Shown here one piece after another: positions 24,703 through 33,683 of a stretch of 41,174 nucleotides of DNA. The stretch comes from Deltaproteobacteria bacterium (GTDB lineage: Bacteria; Desulfobacterota; Syntrophobacteria; BM002): assembly GCA_020347625.1 (NCBI GenBank), contig CP070735.1:2932129-2973302 (forward strand), read 5' to 3'. Each line of letters starts with the position of its first letter. Position 1 is the first letter of the stretch. The notes beneath the pieces are model-generated. The model was given only the letters and a program-made list of their open reading frames with translations, was not told where the DNA came from and searched no databases. The position numbers and the translations under genes were made by a program.

Positions 24703-25440
24703 TCATAATTCTGCTCCAGCCCCCTCATTCAATAACACTCTCCGAGGCTGCAAATGCTCGAGGCGTTCATAAAGGGTACTGCCAGTGCGCAAACCCAGCA
24801 AATGCTGCCACCCCCCAATGTAAGCCAGTCGACCATTTCGAAGCCGGCCATAGACCGTTCGCAACCCCCGAGCTAGTTCCGCCTCTCGCTGCTGCCAGTT
24901 AGCATCGGCTGACCAGCCCACAGCAAAGGCAGAAGCCAGCGACTTACCCCGATCGCTCAGGAGATAGGCCGCTAACTGATAGCCCTTCCGGACCTCCTTT
25001 CTGAGGTTCTCGGGGAACTGTTGCAGTAATGCTGCCAAATTATCGCGGCTCAAAAGCTGCTGCCATTCTGCTTGGATAAGGCTTCTGCTCCAGTGTGAAG
25101 AATCGAGGCAGGAGAGTGTGGCGGTGCTGTCGCGACAGTACTTCAGAGCAACGCGGTATTCAAATGGCATGAGAAACTGGGCCTCGATGGCATGGATCTG
25201 ACCCCACCGCCGCCAGGAAACCTGTAGCGTCTTTGCCACCCGATTTAAATTGCGCTTCAAACTCCGACGTAAGCGACGACCGTTTTTCTGTCGATAAAAG
25301 AGTCCATAAGTACTAACTTCGACAGCCACCGCTGCTGGGCGTTCCCTTGCCAGAAGTCTTCTCAGCTTGACCGCACCGTCCGGATCACGATGGACCGTCC
25401 CTATTAAGAGCAACTCTTTCTCTTTCCCGCTGTCGGTCAC
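24703..25440 (-). CDS. Hypothetical protein, weakly TraB/PrgY (TIKI)-like
   Basis: Function not established. From the GTG chosen here the protein has 245 residues. Its first strand ELLLIGTVHRDPDGAVKL followed by AVAVEVSTYG recalls the GTxH and VxVEL segments of TraB/PrgY-type proteins, and YIGGWQHLLG near the end fits a third segment with a conserved His. The middle is rich in Arg and Leu. The frame continues 29 codons upstream to a TTG, but that part lies in a GCAGCTG word repeat, so I exclude it; AAAGG precedes the GTG. It is last in a possible operon with J-domain and HAD genes. Membrane segments are not seen. Confidence 0.6.
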   Translation of the reverse strand: MTDSGKEKELLLIGTVHRDPDGAVKLRRLLARERPAAVAVEVSTYGLFYRQKNGRRLRRSLKRNLNRVAKTLQVSWRRWGQIHAIEAQFLMPFEYRVALKYCRDSTATLSCLDSSHWSRSLIQAEWQQLLSRDNLAALLQQFPENLRKEVRKGYQLAAYLLSDRGKSLASAFAVGWSADANWQQREAELARGLRTVYGRLRNGRLAYIGGWQHLLGLRTGSTLYERLEHLQPRRVLLNEGAGAEL

Positions 25441-25479
25441 GAGACCTTTCCCGTATAGCCCATCGTTGGTCGCGATTCT

Positions 25480-25625
25480 CCAGCTGGCAGCTGACAGCCC
25501 GCAGCGGGCAGTTTGTAGATTGGTCAACGGTGAATGCCTGAATGCGCCTCCGTTAGGATGCTTTTAATCGCCGTGCCTTTGCGTCTACGCGTCATTCTAC
25601 CTGCCTGCTGCACTCTGCCCGCTAC
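25480..25625. repeat. Phrase palindrome L (GCAGCTGACA words)
   Basis: Left arm 25480-25515 (AGCTGGCAGCTGACAGCC, GCAGCGGGCAG) and right arm 25604-25625 (CTGCCTGCTGCACTCTGCC) use the same words as 23971 and 34613. The right arm begins right behind the J-domain stop codon; the left arm overlaps the open frame before the TraB-like gene. Confidence 0.7.
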
Positions 25626-25955
25626 TTATTCGTCTTCTTCCTCTTCCCTCTCTGCGCGGATGTTCTCACCAAACCGTTGGTACCACCACTTCTCTGGGTC
25701 AAAAGACTCCACCACTTCCGGGAGAAAGGAAAAAGGATAGTTCTCGCAATAATCCAGAAGTAGACGGTAGGCAGCGTTGATTTCCTTAATCTTCTTTGAA
25801 TCTCTTGGATCTTCGCTCAGAGCGTCAGGATGCCACCTCTTGCACATGCCACGATATGCAGCCTTGATCTCCTGGATACTCGCCTGCTCTCTCAGGCCCA
25901 GGAGGCGACGGGCCCGTTCGATCTCGACAGCATTAAAAGCGGTTCGCTTCATCAT
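25626..25955 (-). CDS. Short J-domain (DnaJ-like) protein
   Basis: Predicted Hsp70 cochaperone of about 109 residues. The J domain spans about 8-70: RRLLGLREQASIQEIKAAYR, then the diagnostic HPD in KRWHPDAL, then IKEINAAYRLLLDYC. The C-terminal tail FDPEKWWYQRFGEN ends in a strongly acidic run. There is no Gly/Phe or zinc region, so it is a type III protein with a specialised client. I use the ATG pair at 25955/25952, with AGGA close upstream. It follows the HAD gene by 26 bases. Confidence 0.9.
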   Translation of the reverse strand: MMKRTAFNAVEIERARRLLGLREQASIQEIKAAYRGMCKRWHPDALSEDPRDSKKIKEINAAYRLLLDYCENYPFSFLPEVVESFDPEKWWYQRFGENIRAEREEEEDE

Positions 25956-25981
25956 ACCATCCTGCCCAGCTGTAATACTGG

Positions 25982-26659
25982 TCAAAGGCCAGGGTGGCTA
26001 CCCAACTGCCCCAACAGGGGGATAAGTGCTGCAAAATCGCCTAAATGATGATCCGCCTCAAGCACCTCATTGCGATAGGCAATAAAAAGCACGCCTGCAC
26101 GTTGGCTCGTCTCTAGGTCCACCTCCGAGTCGCCTATATAGCACGCTTCTTGTGGTCTTATCTCAAAATAGGAAAGGATCTTGTTGAGGGATTCTGGATG
26201 AGGCTTGGGATTTTGAACATCGAGCGCGGTAACCACCAACTCGAAATATGGATGCAAGCCAAATTTTTCCAGGACCTGGTCCATGGTCCGGGTTCGGTTG
26301 GTGGCAATTGCAACTTTGTAATGGTGGTGCAGTTGTTCCAAACACTCCAGTAATCCCGGTTCCAGGGAAAGCAAATCAATCAGGGGTTGATAATCCATTT
26401 CCTGCCATAAATGGTTGGCTTCCCTTATTAGCTTGTCATCTCGGAGGAGATACTCCAGCGACTCCTGGAGTGTATGAGAGTGCACGTAATTTAACTGTTT
26501 CTCGGTAAGTTGCCCCTTGTTGAAGTGAGAAAGAAATTGGTTATACAGGTGGGCGTTTGCCGCTCTCGAGTCGAGGATCACGCCATCGCAGTCAAATATT
26601 ACGGCCTTGATGGCTCCGTCAGATCCGGAGCTTATCTCTTCAGAAGTCCTGCTAATCAT
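25982..26659 (-). CDS. HAD-superfamily phosphatase (phosphoglycolate phosphatase-like)
   Basis: Soluble hydrolase of about 225 residues. Motif I is VIFDCDGVILDS with nucleophile Asp, motif II is AIATNRT, motif III is NPKPHPESL, and motif IV is CYIGDSEVDLETSQRAG. A helical cap lies between motif I and II (about 30-100). The start is uncertain: the ATG used here overlaps the stop codon of the small acidic gene by 8 bases (ATGATTAG), which suggests coupling; an ATG 16 codons upstream is also open. The substrate is unknown; relatives act on phosphoglycolate, beta-phosphoglucose or pyrophosphate. Confidence 0.9.
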   Translation of the reverse strand: MISRTSEEISSGSDGAIKAVIFDCDGVILDSRAANAHLYNQFLSHFNKGQLTEKQLNYVHSHTLQESLEYLLRDDKLIREANHLWQEMDYQPLIDLLSLEPGLLECLEQLHHHYKVAIATNRTRTMDQVLEKFGLHPYFELVVTALDVQNPKPHPESLNKILSYFEIRPQEACYIGDSEVDLETSQRAGVLFIAYRNEVLEADHHLGDFAALIPLLGQLGSHPGL

Positions 26660-26876
26660 CTTCCTGCCAGAGCTTTTCTCGCTTAATTCCCTCAAGAAAG
26701 CGCTCATTACCGCGTCGATTTTTCTTCACTTGTCGGAGGAATTTCCGCATCTCCCCATCCGGAAACATGGAGTTGAGATCGCGCTCCTCTTCCCGAAAAA
26801 CCCGGTTCAGATCAACCGCTTCTGCCTCGGTATCGGTTTCTTCTTGCTCACCATTCTCAACCTGCTGTTCGTCCAT
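26652..26876 (-). CDS. Small acidic protein of unknown function
   Basis: Not recognised. The 74-residue product is highly charged: an acidic start (GEQEETDTEAEAVDLNRVF) and a mixed basic end (FLRQVKKNRRGNERFLEG). It has no membrane segment or cysteine. That it is real is supported by GGAGG five bases before the ATG, by a promoter about 90 bases upstream, and by the tight stop-start overlap with the HAD gene. Confidence 0.7.
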   Translation of the reverse strand: MDEQQVENGEQEETDTEAEAVDLNRVFREEERDLNSMFPDGEMRKFLRQVKKNRRGNERFLEGIKREKLWQEDD

Positions 26877-26967
26877 GCCTGCCTCCGAATTGATTTTTAT
26901 ACAATGAGATAAATTAATTTATTTTCAACAAGTTGTCTCTTAGAAGGTCCTCCTCTTTACAGGCAGA

Positions 26968-26996
26968 CTAATATATAATAAGGTTTGATATGTCAA
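26968..26996 (-). promoter_or_regulatory. Promoter of the small acidic protein-HAD-J-domain operon
   Basis: On the minus strand TTGACA and TATTAG lie 17 bases apart; the spacer is AT-rich. Start expected near 26961, about 85 bases before the ATG. Confidence 0.6.
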
Positions 26997-27011
26997 GCTC
27001 AAGGGTTGTGC

Positions 27012-27157
27012 CCTGCCGAAGGCAGAGAATACAGAGCCCATGGTAAATAGCGTAAGGCGAATTCATAAAATCCAGTAGTCAGGAGCCAGTAGGTAAAAGA
27101 GAGCCGTTTCAGTTTTAGTCTTCTAGCGCCTGGATTCTTGCTCCTTTAGCTTATGCC
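27012..27157. repeat. Phrase palindrome M (CCAGGAG / CAGGAGCCAG words)
   Basis: Left arm 27069-27093 reads CCAGTAGTCAGGAGCCAGTA; right arm 27120-27151 carries TCTAGCGCCTGGATTC and TTGCTCCTTTAGC as complement. A small CTGCC-GAA-GGCAG hairpin stands at 27013-27025. It occupies the divergent gap before nadB; no clear nadB promoter is seen. Confidence 0.55.
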
Positions 27158-27189
27158 TTTAACCCTAGCTAAAGAATAAACAATTAATA

Positions 27190-28827
27190 ATGACTAATGA
27201 CACAATGACTTACGATATCCTCGTGGTCGGCAGCGGTATCGCCGGGCTCACCTTCGCCCTCAAGGTGGCAGATCGCCGTAAAGTGGCGGTGGTAACAAAA
27301 AAGGAAAAAGTCGAAACCAGCACCAATTACGCTCAGGGTGGCATCGCTTCAGTCCTGGGCTCGGATGATTCCTTCGACCTGCATATACAGGACACCCTGG
27401 TATCGGGTGACGGCCTCTGCTATACCGATGTGGTGGAGATGGTGGTGAGAGGCGGCCCTGCTCGCATTCAAGAACTTGCCCAGATGGGTGTTCGTTTCCA
27501 CCAGAGTAAGCAGGACGAGCAGTCCTTCGATCTCGCCCGCGAAGGAGGCCATTCCCGCAGCCGTATCGTCCATGCGCAGGACATGACTGGCAGGGAGGTG
27601 GAGCGCGTTCTGGTTTCCATGGCCGAGGCCCATCCCAATATCACGCTATATGAAAATCACATTGCCATCGACCTGATCATTGAGTGTCACCTACTCAAAC
27701 GGGGGTTACTGACTGCCCAACGGCGCGAACGCTGCTGGGGAGCCTACGTGCTGGATATTGAGGGAAATCGCATCCTCACTTTCCTGGCAAGAGATACACT
27801 TCTATGTACCGGCGGCGCTGGCAAAGTATACGTGTACACCAGCAATCCTGATGTGGCTACGGGTGACGGGGTGGCCATGGCCTATCGAGCCGGAGCTGAA
27901 GTTGCCAACATGGAATTTGTCCAGTTCCACCCCACTTGTCTCTACCACCCTCATGCTAAAAACTTTCTAATTTCTGAAGCGGTACGTGGCGAGGGGGGAC
28001 GTATCATCGACAAAAGGGGCGAGGCCTTCATGGAGAAATACCACCCCCTCAAAGATTTGGCCTGCCGTGATGTGGTGGCCCGAGCCATTGACACCGAGAT
28101 CAAACAAAGTGGTGACGACTGCGTCTATGTGGACATCAGCCATAGAGATGATGATTTCTTACGGCAGCGATTTCCAAGCATTCATGAAAAATGTCTGTCT
28201 CTGGGGATCGACATAGCACGTGAACCCATACCGGTGGTGCCAGCGGCCCATTACATGTGCGGCGGCATTCTCACTGACAAGCAAGGCCGCACCAGCATCA
28301 AGCACCTTTACACTTTGGGAGAATCAGCCTGCACCGGGCTCCATGGCGCCAACCGCTTGGCCAGCAACTCACTTTTGGAGGCCCTGGTTTTCTCACACAA
28401 CGCCGCCGAAGATATCAACAGCCAGCCCACCTCTCCCGCCGAAGAAATATCTTTTCCGGAGGTTCCTCCTCTTGAAATGCCGTCGAACGCTAACGACAGC
28501 GAGATGGTGTTAATCGCCTACAACTGGGACATTATCCGCCGCCTTATGTGGAACTACGTGGGCATTGTCCGTACAGACAACAGGTTGCGACTGGCGCAAA
28601 ACCACCTTGCCCAGATCCAGCACGAGATAAACGAACACTATCCCAACATCAGCCTCAACAGTGATCTCATCGAACTTAGAAACCTCGCCACTGTGGCGGA
28701 GTTGATCGTGGGCTGTGCGCTCAAGCGCAAAGAAAGCCGGGGTTTACACTTCAACGTCGACCATCCCCAAAAAGATGATGAACACTGGCAGCAGGACACC
28801 CTTACCCGGCTCGACCAGTGGTCATGA
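27190..28827 (+). CDS. nadB: L-aspartate oxidase
   Basis: FAD enzyme making iminoaspartate, the first step of NAD synthesis; fumarate can serve as acceptor in anaerobes. The FAD motif is VVGSGIAGLTFALKVA at about 11-26. STNYAQGGIASVLG, HSRSRIVHAQDMTG, EFVQFHPTCLY, and HGANRLASNSLLEALVFS are family segments. The length of 545 residues fits. The N-terminus has a second Met at position 6; no good ribosome site is seen for either. nadA and nadC are not adjacent. A word-repeat region and a strong hairpin follow. Confidence 0.97.
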   Translation: MTNDTMTYDILVVGSGIAGLTFALKVADRRKVAVVTKKEKVETSTNYAQGGIASVLGSDDSFDLHIQDTLVSGDGLCYTDVVEMVVRGGPARIQELAQMGVRFHQSKQDEQSFDLAREGGHSRSRIVHAQDMTGREVERVLVSMAEAHPNITLYENHIAIDLIIECHLLKRGLLTAQRRERCWGAYVLDIEGNRILTFLARDTLLCTGGAGKVYVYTSNPDVATGDGVAMAYRAGAEVANMEFVQFHPTCLYHPHAKNFLISEAVRGEGGRIIDKRGEAFMEKYHPLKDLACRDVVARAIDTEIKQSGDDCVYVDISHRDDDFLRQRFPSIHEKCLSLGIDIAREPIPVVPAAHYMCGGILTDKQGRTSIKHLYTLGESACTGLHGANRLASNSLLEALVFSHNAAEDINSQPTSPAEEISFPEVPPLEMPSNANDSEMVLIAYNWDIIRRLMWNYVGIVRTDNRLRLAQNHLAQIQHEINEHYPNISLNSDLIELRNLATVAELIVGCALKRKESRGLHFNVDHPQKDDEHWQQDTLTRLDQWS

Positions 28828-28853
28828 CCCATCCGTAACCAATAACAAAACGA

Positions 28854-29078
28854 GTTTAAGCATCCGCAGAGGACGCAAAGGGGCACCAAGCGTGAAAAAA
28901 GATTTGCTTTTCCCATTGGAAGCTTCCCCAGACTTGAATGGAAACGTTTTGTGTTTACACGAGACTCAACATATTTCGTAGAGTAAAATAATCTAAAAAC
29001 TTAGAGCCGCTTCACCTATTTGGTGAAAAATATAATTTTCTATCTTAAGCGACCCTTTGCGCCCTTGGCGGATTTAGC
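28854..29078. repeat. Phrase palindrome N (CGCAGAGGACGCAAAGG words)
   Basis: Left arm 28854-28882 has AAGCATCCGCAGAGGACGCA and AAGGGG; right arm 29046-29077 has GACCCTTTGCGCCCTTGGCG and GATTTAG, its near complement. The loop is about 165 bases and includes a perfect 6-bp stem TTCACC/GGTGAA at 29011-29027. Same word type as 24676-24700. Confidence 0.6.
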
Positions 29079-29098
29079 TAACCTTGAGGGACAATAAG

Positions 29099-29127
29099 AA
29101 ACGCCCCGGTAAAGCCGGGGCGTTTTT
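29099..29127. terminator. Strong bidirectional terminator between nadB and qrcD
   Basis: AAACGCCCCGG and CCGGGGCGTTT form a perfect 11-bp stem with a TAAAG loop, followed by TTTTT on the plus strand. On the minus strand it lies 21 bases past the qrcD stop with a shorter T tract, so it probably ends both units. Confidence 0.85.
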
Positions 29128-29147
29128 AATTGCTAGGCCAGTTTTTA

Positions 29148-30380
29148 TTAGTCAAGCGGATTTAGTTCTCGTTCCCTGGGGAACATGGGCAGATAGCGAT
29201 AGGAAACCGAGAGAAGCAGGGCGCCGTATGCGATGAGAGCGGCGGTGGGTGCCCACTCCTGCCAGGTCGGCACATAGACTTCCAAGCTCTCGAAAGGCAG
29301 TACCGGCAATGCAAGGTTCTGGACGGTAAAGACGAAGCGGTTTATAACAATGCCCGCACAGTTTAGCACACAGGCGATGATGAGCCAGACATCATCCTCC
29401 CTGGCTCTTGGGGTGAGAAGAATAATGGCAGGCAGGATACCACATACACCCAGTTCGGCTATCAGGAGCCATATGCCGTAAGGTGCCTGGTAAAATTCTG
29501 AGAAGCTTATACCCATTGCAGGTGCCGTGCTCGTAGCCCACCACCAGGTATCCAGGAACTTGAAAACCAGGTAAAAGGCGAGCAGATACCCGGTCACCTT
29601 GGCCAAAAGCGAGATCGCCTCTCGCTTAACAAGTTGCTTTCGCGTTATTCCCTGCAGCATCATGCATACAAGGATGGTAAGTGCCGGACCAGAGGCTATG
29701 GCTGATGCCACGAATAAGAAGAAGGTCCAGGGCCAGATAAAGAAGCCTTCTCGAAAGGCGAATGGCCGCGCAAACATCACCCCGTAAAGGCCACCCAGCG
29801 AACCTTGGTGAAAGAAACTCAAAAAGGTTCCGGTGGCCGCAAATACCACCATGATCTCGTGCAGATTGTGACTGAAGAAGTGGAACTCCGGCACCTTGTC
29901 CAACTGCCGGTTCTCCAAAATCAAAGGCAGATATTCAATGGTCAGGACAATGGTGTAGCAGGTTATGCAGAAGATCACTTCAGTGAGCATGGAATGCACA
30001 TTTGGGTGCCAGAATGAGAACCAACCGCGGATTGGCTGGCCAATTTCCAAGAGCAGGACGACTTGAGCGCCGGTGTAGCAGATGAAGCCTACGACCACGG
30101 CAAGGCTGATGATGTCTTTGAGCTCTTTTTTACCGATAACATAGGTAAGAAAACCGGTAAAAAAAGCGCCTGCCCCTAAAGCAATTACCGCCAGGTCCGC
30201 GGTGATATAAAGACCGAAGCCGAAAGAGTCATTGAGACCGGTCTGATTGAGTCCCTTCCACAACACGAGGAACCCACCCAGCACGCCCCAGCCAATAACG
30301 GCAAAGATCACTAACAGCCAGAGGCAAAAACTACGAAATGAACACCGCTTTACCCCTTCAGGGATGAGTGCTGAATCCAT
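29148..30380 (-). CDS. qrcD: Qrc complex membrane subunit, NrfD/PsrC type
   Basis: Integral membrane quinone-reducing subunit of 410 residues with about ten predicted membrane segments, as in ActC and QrcD; NrfD and PsrC have eight. The first segment is at about 18-42 (LLVIFAVIGWGVLGGFLVLW), and the protein ends in a short polar tail. It anchors the complex and hosts the menaquinone site facing the periplasm. AGAGGA precedes the ATG. It is the last gene of qrcABCD, 32 bases after qrcC, and is followed by a strong terminator. ActC would be the alternative, but actDEF genes are missing here. Confidence 0.88.
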   Translation of the reverse strand: MDSALIPEGVKRCSFRSFCLWLLVIFAVIGWGVLGGFLVLWKGLNQTGLNDSFGFGLYITADLAVIALGAGAFFTGFLTYVIGKKELKDIISLAVVVGFICYTGAQVVLLLEIGQPIRGWFSFWHPNVHSMLTEVIFCITCYTIVLTIEYLPLILENRQLDKVPEFHFFSHNLHEIMVVFAATGTFLSFFHQGSLGGLYGVMFARPFAFREGFFIWPWTFFLFVASAIASGPALTILVCMMLQGITRKQLVKREAISLLAKVTGYLLAFYLVFKFLDTWWWATSTAPAMGISFSEFYQAPYGIWLLIAELGVCGILPAIILLTPRAREDDVWLIIACVLNCAGIVINRFVFTVQNLALPVLPFESLEVYVPTWQEWAPTAALIAYGALLLSVSYRYLPMFPRERELNPLD

Positions 30381-30412
30381 GGTCGTCCTCTTTTCTCCAT
30401 GGTGTTTCTGGG

Positions 30413-31162
30413 CTAAATAACGTTATCCGACAGTTTGCGAATCCAATCCTGAGTGCTCAGGTAGTAAACCTTGGGCTCTGTACCAAGCCTTTCTAAAAGC
30501 CGGAAGGCGTGTGGACTCTTGGCCAGTTTGGCCACTTCACTGTGGGAATCAAATAGGTTTCCGAAAGTCATGGCCTTAGCCGGACAAGCCTCGACACAGG
30601 CCGGCACATATTCACCCTCGTGCAGTTCTCGGCGCCCCTCAATAAAAGCCTTTTCTTTAGCCAGTTGCAACCGATGCACGCACATGGTGCATTTTTCCAC
30701 CACTCCCCGCATTCTGGTTGAGACATCTGGGGTAAGCATCTCTTCCATGGGTTTGGGCCACTTGGGATCCCACCAGTTGAAGTAACGAGCGTGATAAGAA
30801 CAGGCAGAGATGCAGTACCGACAGCCGATACAACGCACAGGAATATGGTTTACCAGGCCGGTCTCTTCGTCTCGCTGCGTGGCATTTACCGGACAAACGA
30901 AGGTACAGGGCGGGTAAGGAGGCGTATCGCAGTGCAGACACGGTCTGGGTAGATAGGCCTGACGATGCTCCGGATAGGATTTACCATTATCGAGAGAATA
31001 AACCTCCAACCAGGTGATGGAGCGCAACTTATTGGTTTCATCCTCGCGGAAAGAAACATTGTTTTCCTGCTGGCAGGCCACTGAACATGCCATACAGCCA
31101 GTGCACTTGTCCACATCGATGACCATGCCGTAGCGAATTCCATTTGCTTTATTCCCGCTCAT
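30413..31162 (-). CDS. qrcC: Qrc complex iron-sulfur subunit
   Basis: Periplasmic electron-transfer subunit of 249 residues with ferredoxin-like Cys groups: CTGCMACSVAC at 20-30, CLHC followed by CTFVCP, CIGCRYCISAC, and CTMC paired with CVEACP. Together these give ligands for up to four Fe-S clusters. No signal peptide is present, so it is expected to be exported together with the Tat-type QrcB. It passes electrons from the cytochrome and QrcB side to QrcD. GAGGT lies five bases before the ATG, and qrcB ends eight bases upstream. Confidence 0.9.
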   Translation of the reverse strand: MSGNKANGIRYGMVIDVDKCTGCMACSVACQQENNVSFREDETNKLRSITWLEVYSLDNGKSYPEHRQAYLPRPCLHCDTPPYPPCTFVCPVNATQRDEETGLVNHIPVRCIGCRYCISACSYHARYFNWWDPKWPKPMEEMLTPDVSTRMRGVVEKCTMCVHRLQLAKEKAFIEGRRELHEGEYVPACVEACPAKAMTFGNLFDSHSEVAKLAKSPHAFRLLERLGTEPKVYYLSTQDWIRKLSDNVI

Positions 31163-31170
31163 TTCCTACC

Positions 31171-33543
31171 TCATATTTTGGAGATTTTCACCCGGGTATC
31201 CCACCAGGTAGCAAGGCCGGTGATCTGCTCCTGTCGGACCACGAGAATCTCATTTGCGTTGACGCCTTTGCCCTTTATGAAAGAGTCGAAGGCTGTATGC
31301 CCCAGACCCGTAGGAATAAAGACGACACCTGGCCGCGCCGCTTGAGTCAGGTGAACCCGGACTTTGACTGTACCCCGCTCGGTCTGCAGTTCGACCCTAT
31401 CACCTTCTCTGAGACCGGCTCTGCCGGCTGTCTCCGGATTGATCTCCACAAAAGAATCATTCCCCTTTAGTTGGAAATCGAAGAGCAGCTTGGTCATGAA
31501 GGGTGGATTTGCAACGGGACCATTGGTGATAGCCATACTCTCGTAAGGCACTAGCACCAGCGGATACGTGTTTGTATCACCCGCAGGTTCAACCGGGGCA
31601 TAGTGAGGCAAATAAGTAACAATACTTCCCTCAATACCAACTTGGCGCATCTTTTGACAGAAAAATTCAAATTTGCCCGTAGGGGTTTTGAAGGCCGAGT
31701 CCCATGAAGGCATGGGCTCAGATGTATCAAACCAGCAACCGTATTCGGTCAGCTTCTCCCAGAGTTCATCAAAAGACCCGTAGTTGGGCTCGAGATTTTG
31801 GCCAAGACCAACATTCCATGGTTCAATGCCGGGTTCATCAGCCACCCGGCCACTCGGAACGTTTGCAAGCCCTTTGACTCTTTCCCGTAAAGCAGCTTCG
31901 TAGTCTGACCAGGGAAAGCTGGCCGCCACACTGCCGCCTAAGGACTTGGCCAGCTGGATCAGCACATCACCCGGATGCCTGGTTTCAAACCGGGGATTCA
32001 AGACCGGATTGCTCAGCCCAAAGACCCTGTACTGAAGACCCGGGGGCGTGGGCACATCTTCCAACCGTTCTAGATAGGTCGGACCCGGCAGTACCAGGTC
32101 GGCCAACTGGGTGGTCTCATCCATGAAGGAGGAGAAAGAAACCACCGTCTCCATTTTTTCCAGAGCTGCGGTAAATGACTGGGCATCGGCGAGATTATGG
32201 ACCGGATTGGCTTCGTAAACCCATAGCATCACCCCAGGCTGGACGCGCCCCTCTTTGGCTTTGTTGACAAAATTATAGAAGACCTGGGTTGACAGCGGGA
32301 ATTGGGAGCCGCCCGCGCCGTCAACTCTGGGGGCGCTCTTGCCCCTGAGGCTTGTTGCATCCAGTACCACCTCCGGCCACGGAGCCAGAGGCAGCTGCGG
32401 TTTTCTACTCATGCCACCGGCCTGATGCAGGCTGCCCACCAAAGCATTGAGGCTTTGCACTGCAAGAAAATCATATACACTGCCGGGCATCCTCCCCTGT
32501 CCCAGACCATGCAAAGCAACGGCTGGTTTGGTCCGGGCGAAATCCCGAGCCAGGGCTACTATCTTGCTCTTATCCACCTGGGTGATTCCCGCCACCTTTT
32601 CCGGAGTGTAGTCCCTGCGCAGTAGGCTTCTGAACTCCTCGAAACCGTGTGTGTGCTGGCCGATAAAAGAGCGATCGTAGAGTCCCTCGCTAACGATTAC
32701 CTGAGCAAGGCCCAAGGCAAGTGCCGCCTCCGTGCCCGGAACTACCGCCACCCACTCATCGGCTTTGGAAGCGCTCAGCGATCCTCGGGCCTCCACCTGA
32801 ACGGTGCGGGTGCGGCTACGATTGGTCTGGCTCCGCCATCCACCAAAAGCCGCCATCATACGACTAGGCGCGGTCCATCCCTCGATGTAGCTACAGCCGA
32901 AACTCATGACCATTTTTGCATTTTCCAGGTCGTAACCGATGGGGCTACTGGTCCCCTGGCTGACCAATGATCCCAGCGCCTGTGCGTCTGCGGCCGCTGG
33001 CATGGTTAAGTAGTTCGGCGAGCCGTATGCCTGGAGAAAACGGGAAAAAAGCTCAGGAACGGTGCCCTCGCTCTTGCCGCTGACGCAAACGAGACCGGTG
33101 GTTTGCTGCCGCATTTTCTGCAACTGGCTGGCAAGAATTTGAAGGGCCTCGTCCCAGCTGATGGGTTTAAAGGTCTTTAGATCGCCCCGCTTGCCAGTTT
33201 GTTGCAGAGGGGTTTCGATCCGGCTTGGACCGTAGAGAAACTGAAGGCCGGCAGCGCCCAGAGGGCAAATACCCCCTTGGTTCACAGGATGGGTGGGGTT
33301 ACCATCGATATTAACTGCATTCCTGTCATTGATGAGTCGAACGCTGATACCGCATCCCCCTGGACAGAGTTGACAGACGGTGTTTACCGTGCTGGCCCCA
33401 CCCCTCTCGGGTGAGGGGCGCCAGAACCAATTCTGCGTCCAGATGGCAGTATCGTCCGCCAGTTTCCACGGCAGAGGCGACAAGAGCGTGCCGCCCACCC
33501 CTCCTGCTATCAATTTAACGAAGGCTCTTCTGTCTAATTTCAT
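31171..33543 (-). CDS. qrcB: Qrc complex MopB-family subunit (probably without molybdenum)
   Basis: Large periplasmic subunit of 790 residues from the molybdopterin oxidoreductase family. A Tat-type signal begins with DRRAFVKLIAGG. The N-terminal cluster is Cys57, Cys60, Cys64 and Cys93 in CQLCPGGC and GGICPLG. The C-terminal domain (about 660-780) has TNGPVANPPFMTK and the barrel ERGTVKVRVHLTQAARPGVV. In characterised Qrc this subunit has no Mo cofactor; I see no clear Cys, Ser or SeCys ligand here, in line with that. It follows qrcA by 140 bases and precedes qrcC by eight. Confidence 0.88.
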   Translation of the reverse strand: MKLDRRAFVKLIAGGVGGTLLSPLPWKLADDTAIWTQNWFWRPSPERGGASTVNTVCQLCPGGCGISVRLINDRNAVNIDGNPTHPVNQGGICPLGAAGLQFLYGPSRIETPLQQTGKRGDLKTFKPISWDEALQILASQLQKMRQQTTGLVCVSGKSEGTVPELFSRFLQAYGSPNYLTMPAAADAQALGSLVSQGTSSPIGYDLENAKMVMSFGCSYIEGWTAPSRMMAAFGGWRSQTNRSRTRTVQVEARGSLSASKADEWVAVVPGTEAALALGLAQVIVSEGLYDRSFIGQHTHGFEEFRSLLRRDYTPEKVAGITQVDKSKIVALARDFARTKPAVALHGLGQGRMPGSVYDFLAVQSLNALVGSLHQAGGMSRKPQLPLAPWPEVVLDATSLRGKSAPRVDGAGGSQFPLSTQVFYNFVNKAKEGRVQPGVMLWVYEANPVHNLADAQSFTAALEKMETVVSFSSFMDETTQLADLVLPGPTYLERLEDVPTPPGLQYRVFGLSNPVLNPRFETRHPGDVLIQLAKSLGGSVAASFPWSDYEAALRERVKGLANVPSGRVADEPGIEPWNVGLGQNLEPNYGSFDELWEKLTEYGCWFDTSEPMPSWDSAFKTPTGKFEFFCQKMRQVGIEGSIVTYLPHYAPVEPAGDTNTYPLVLVPYESMAITNGPVANPPFMTKLLFDFQLKGNDSFVEINPETAGRAGLREGDRVELQTERGTVKVRVHLTQAARPGVVFIPTGLGHTAFDSFIKGKGVNANEILVVRQEQITGLATWWDTRVKISKI

Positions 33544-33683
33544 GAGATCCTTCCCCTTGAGTTAGCTCAGCTTCTCCTTGCTATTGGAATAATGGAACGA
33601 TGTGACATAAGGCTAATAGGAAACAAGTAAGGACTCTGTAAAATCACACTTGACTTCAACAGCGCGCAGAACCTCCGAGTCGG

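Noticed and set aside
31171-33543. Formate dehydrogenase or other active molybdenum enzyme
   Set aside because: The gene neighbours and order fit Qrc, and no SeCys or clear Mo-ligand motif is visible.
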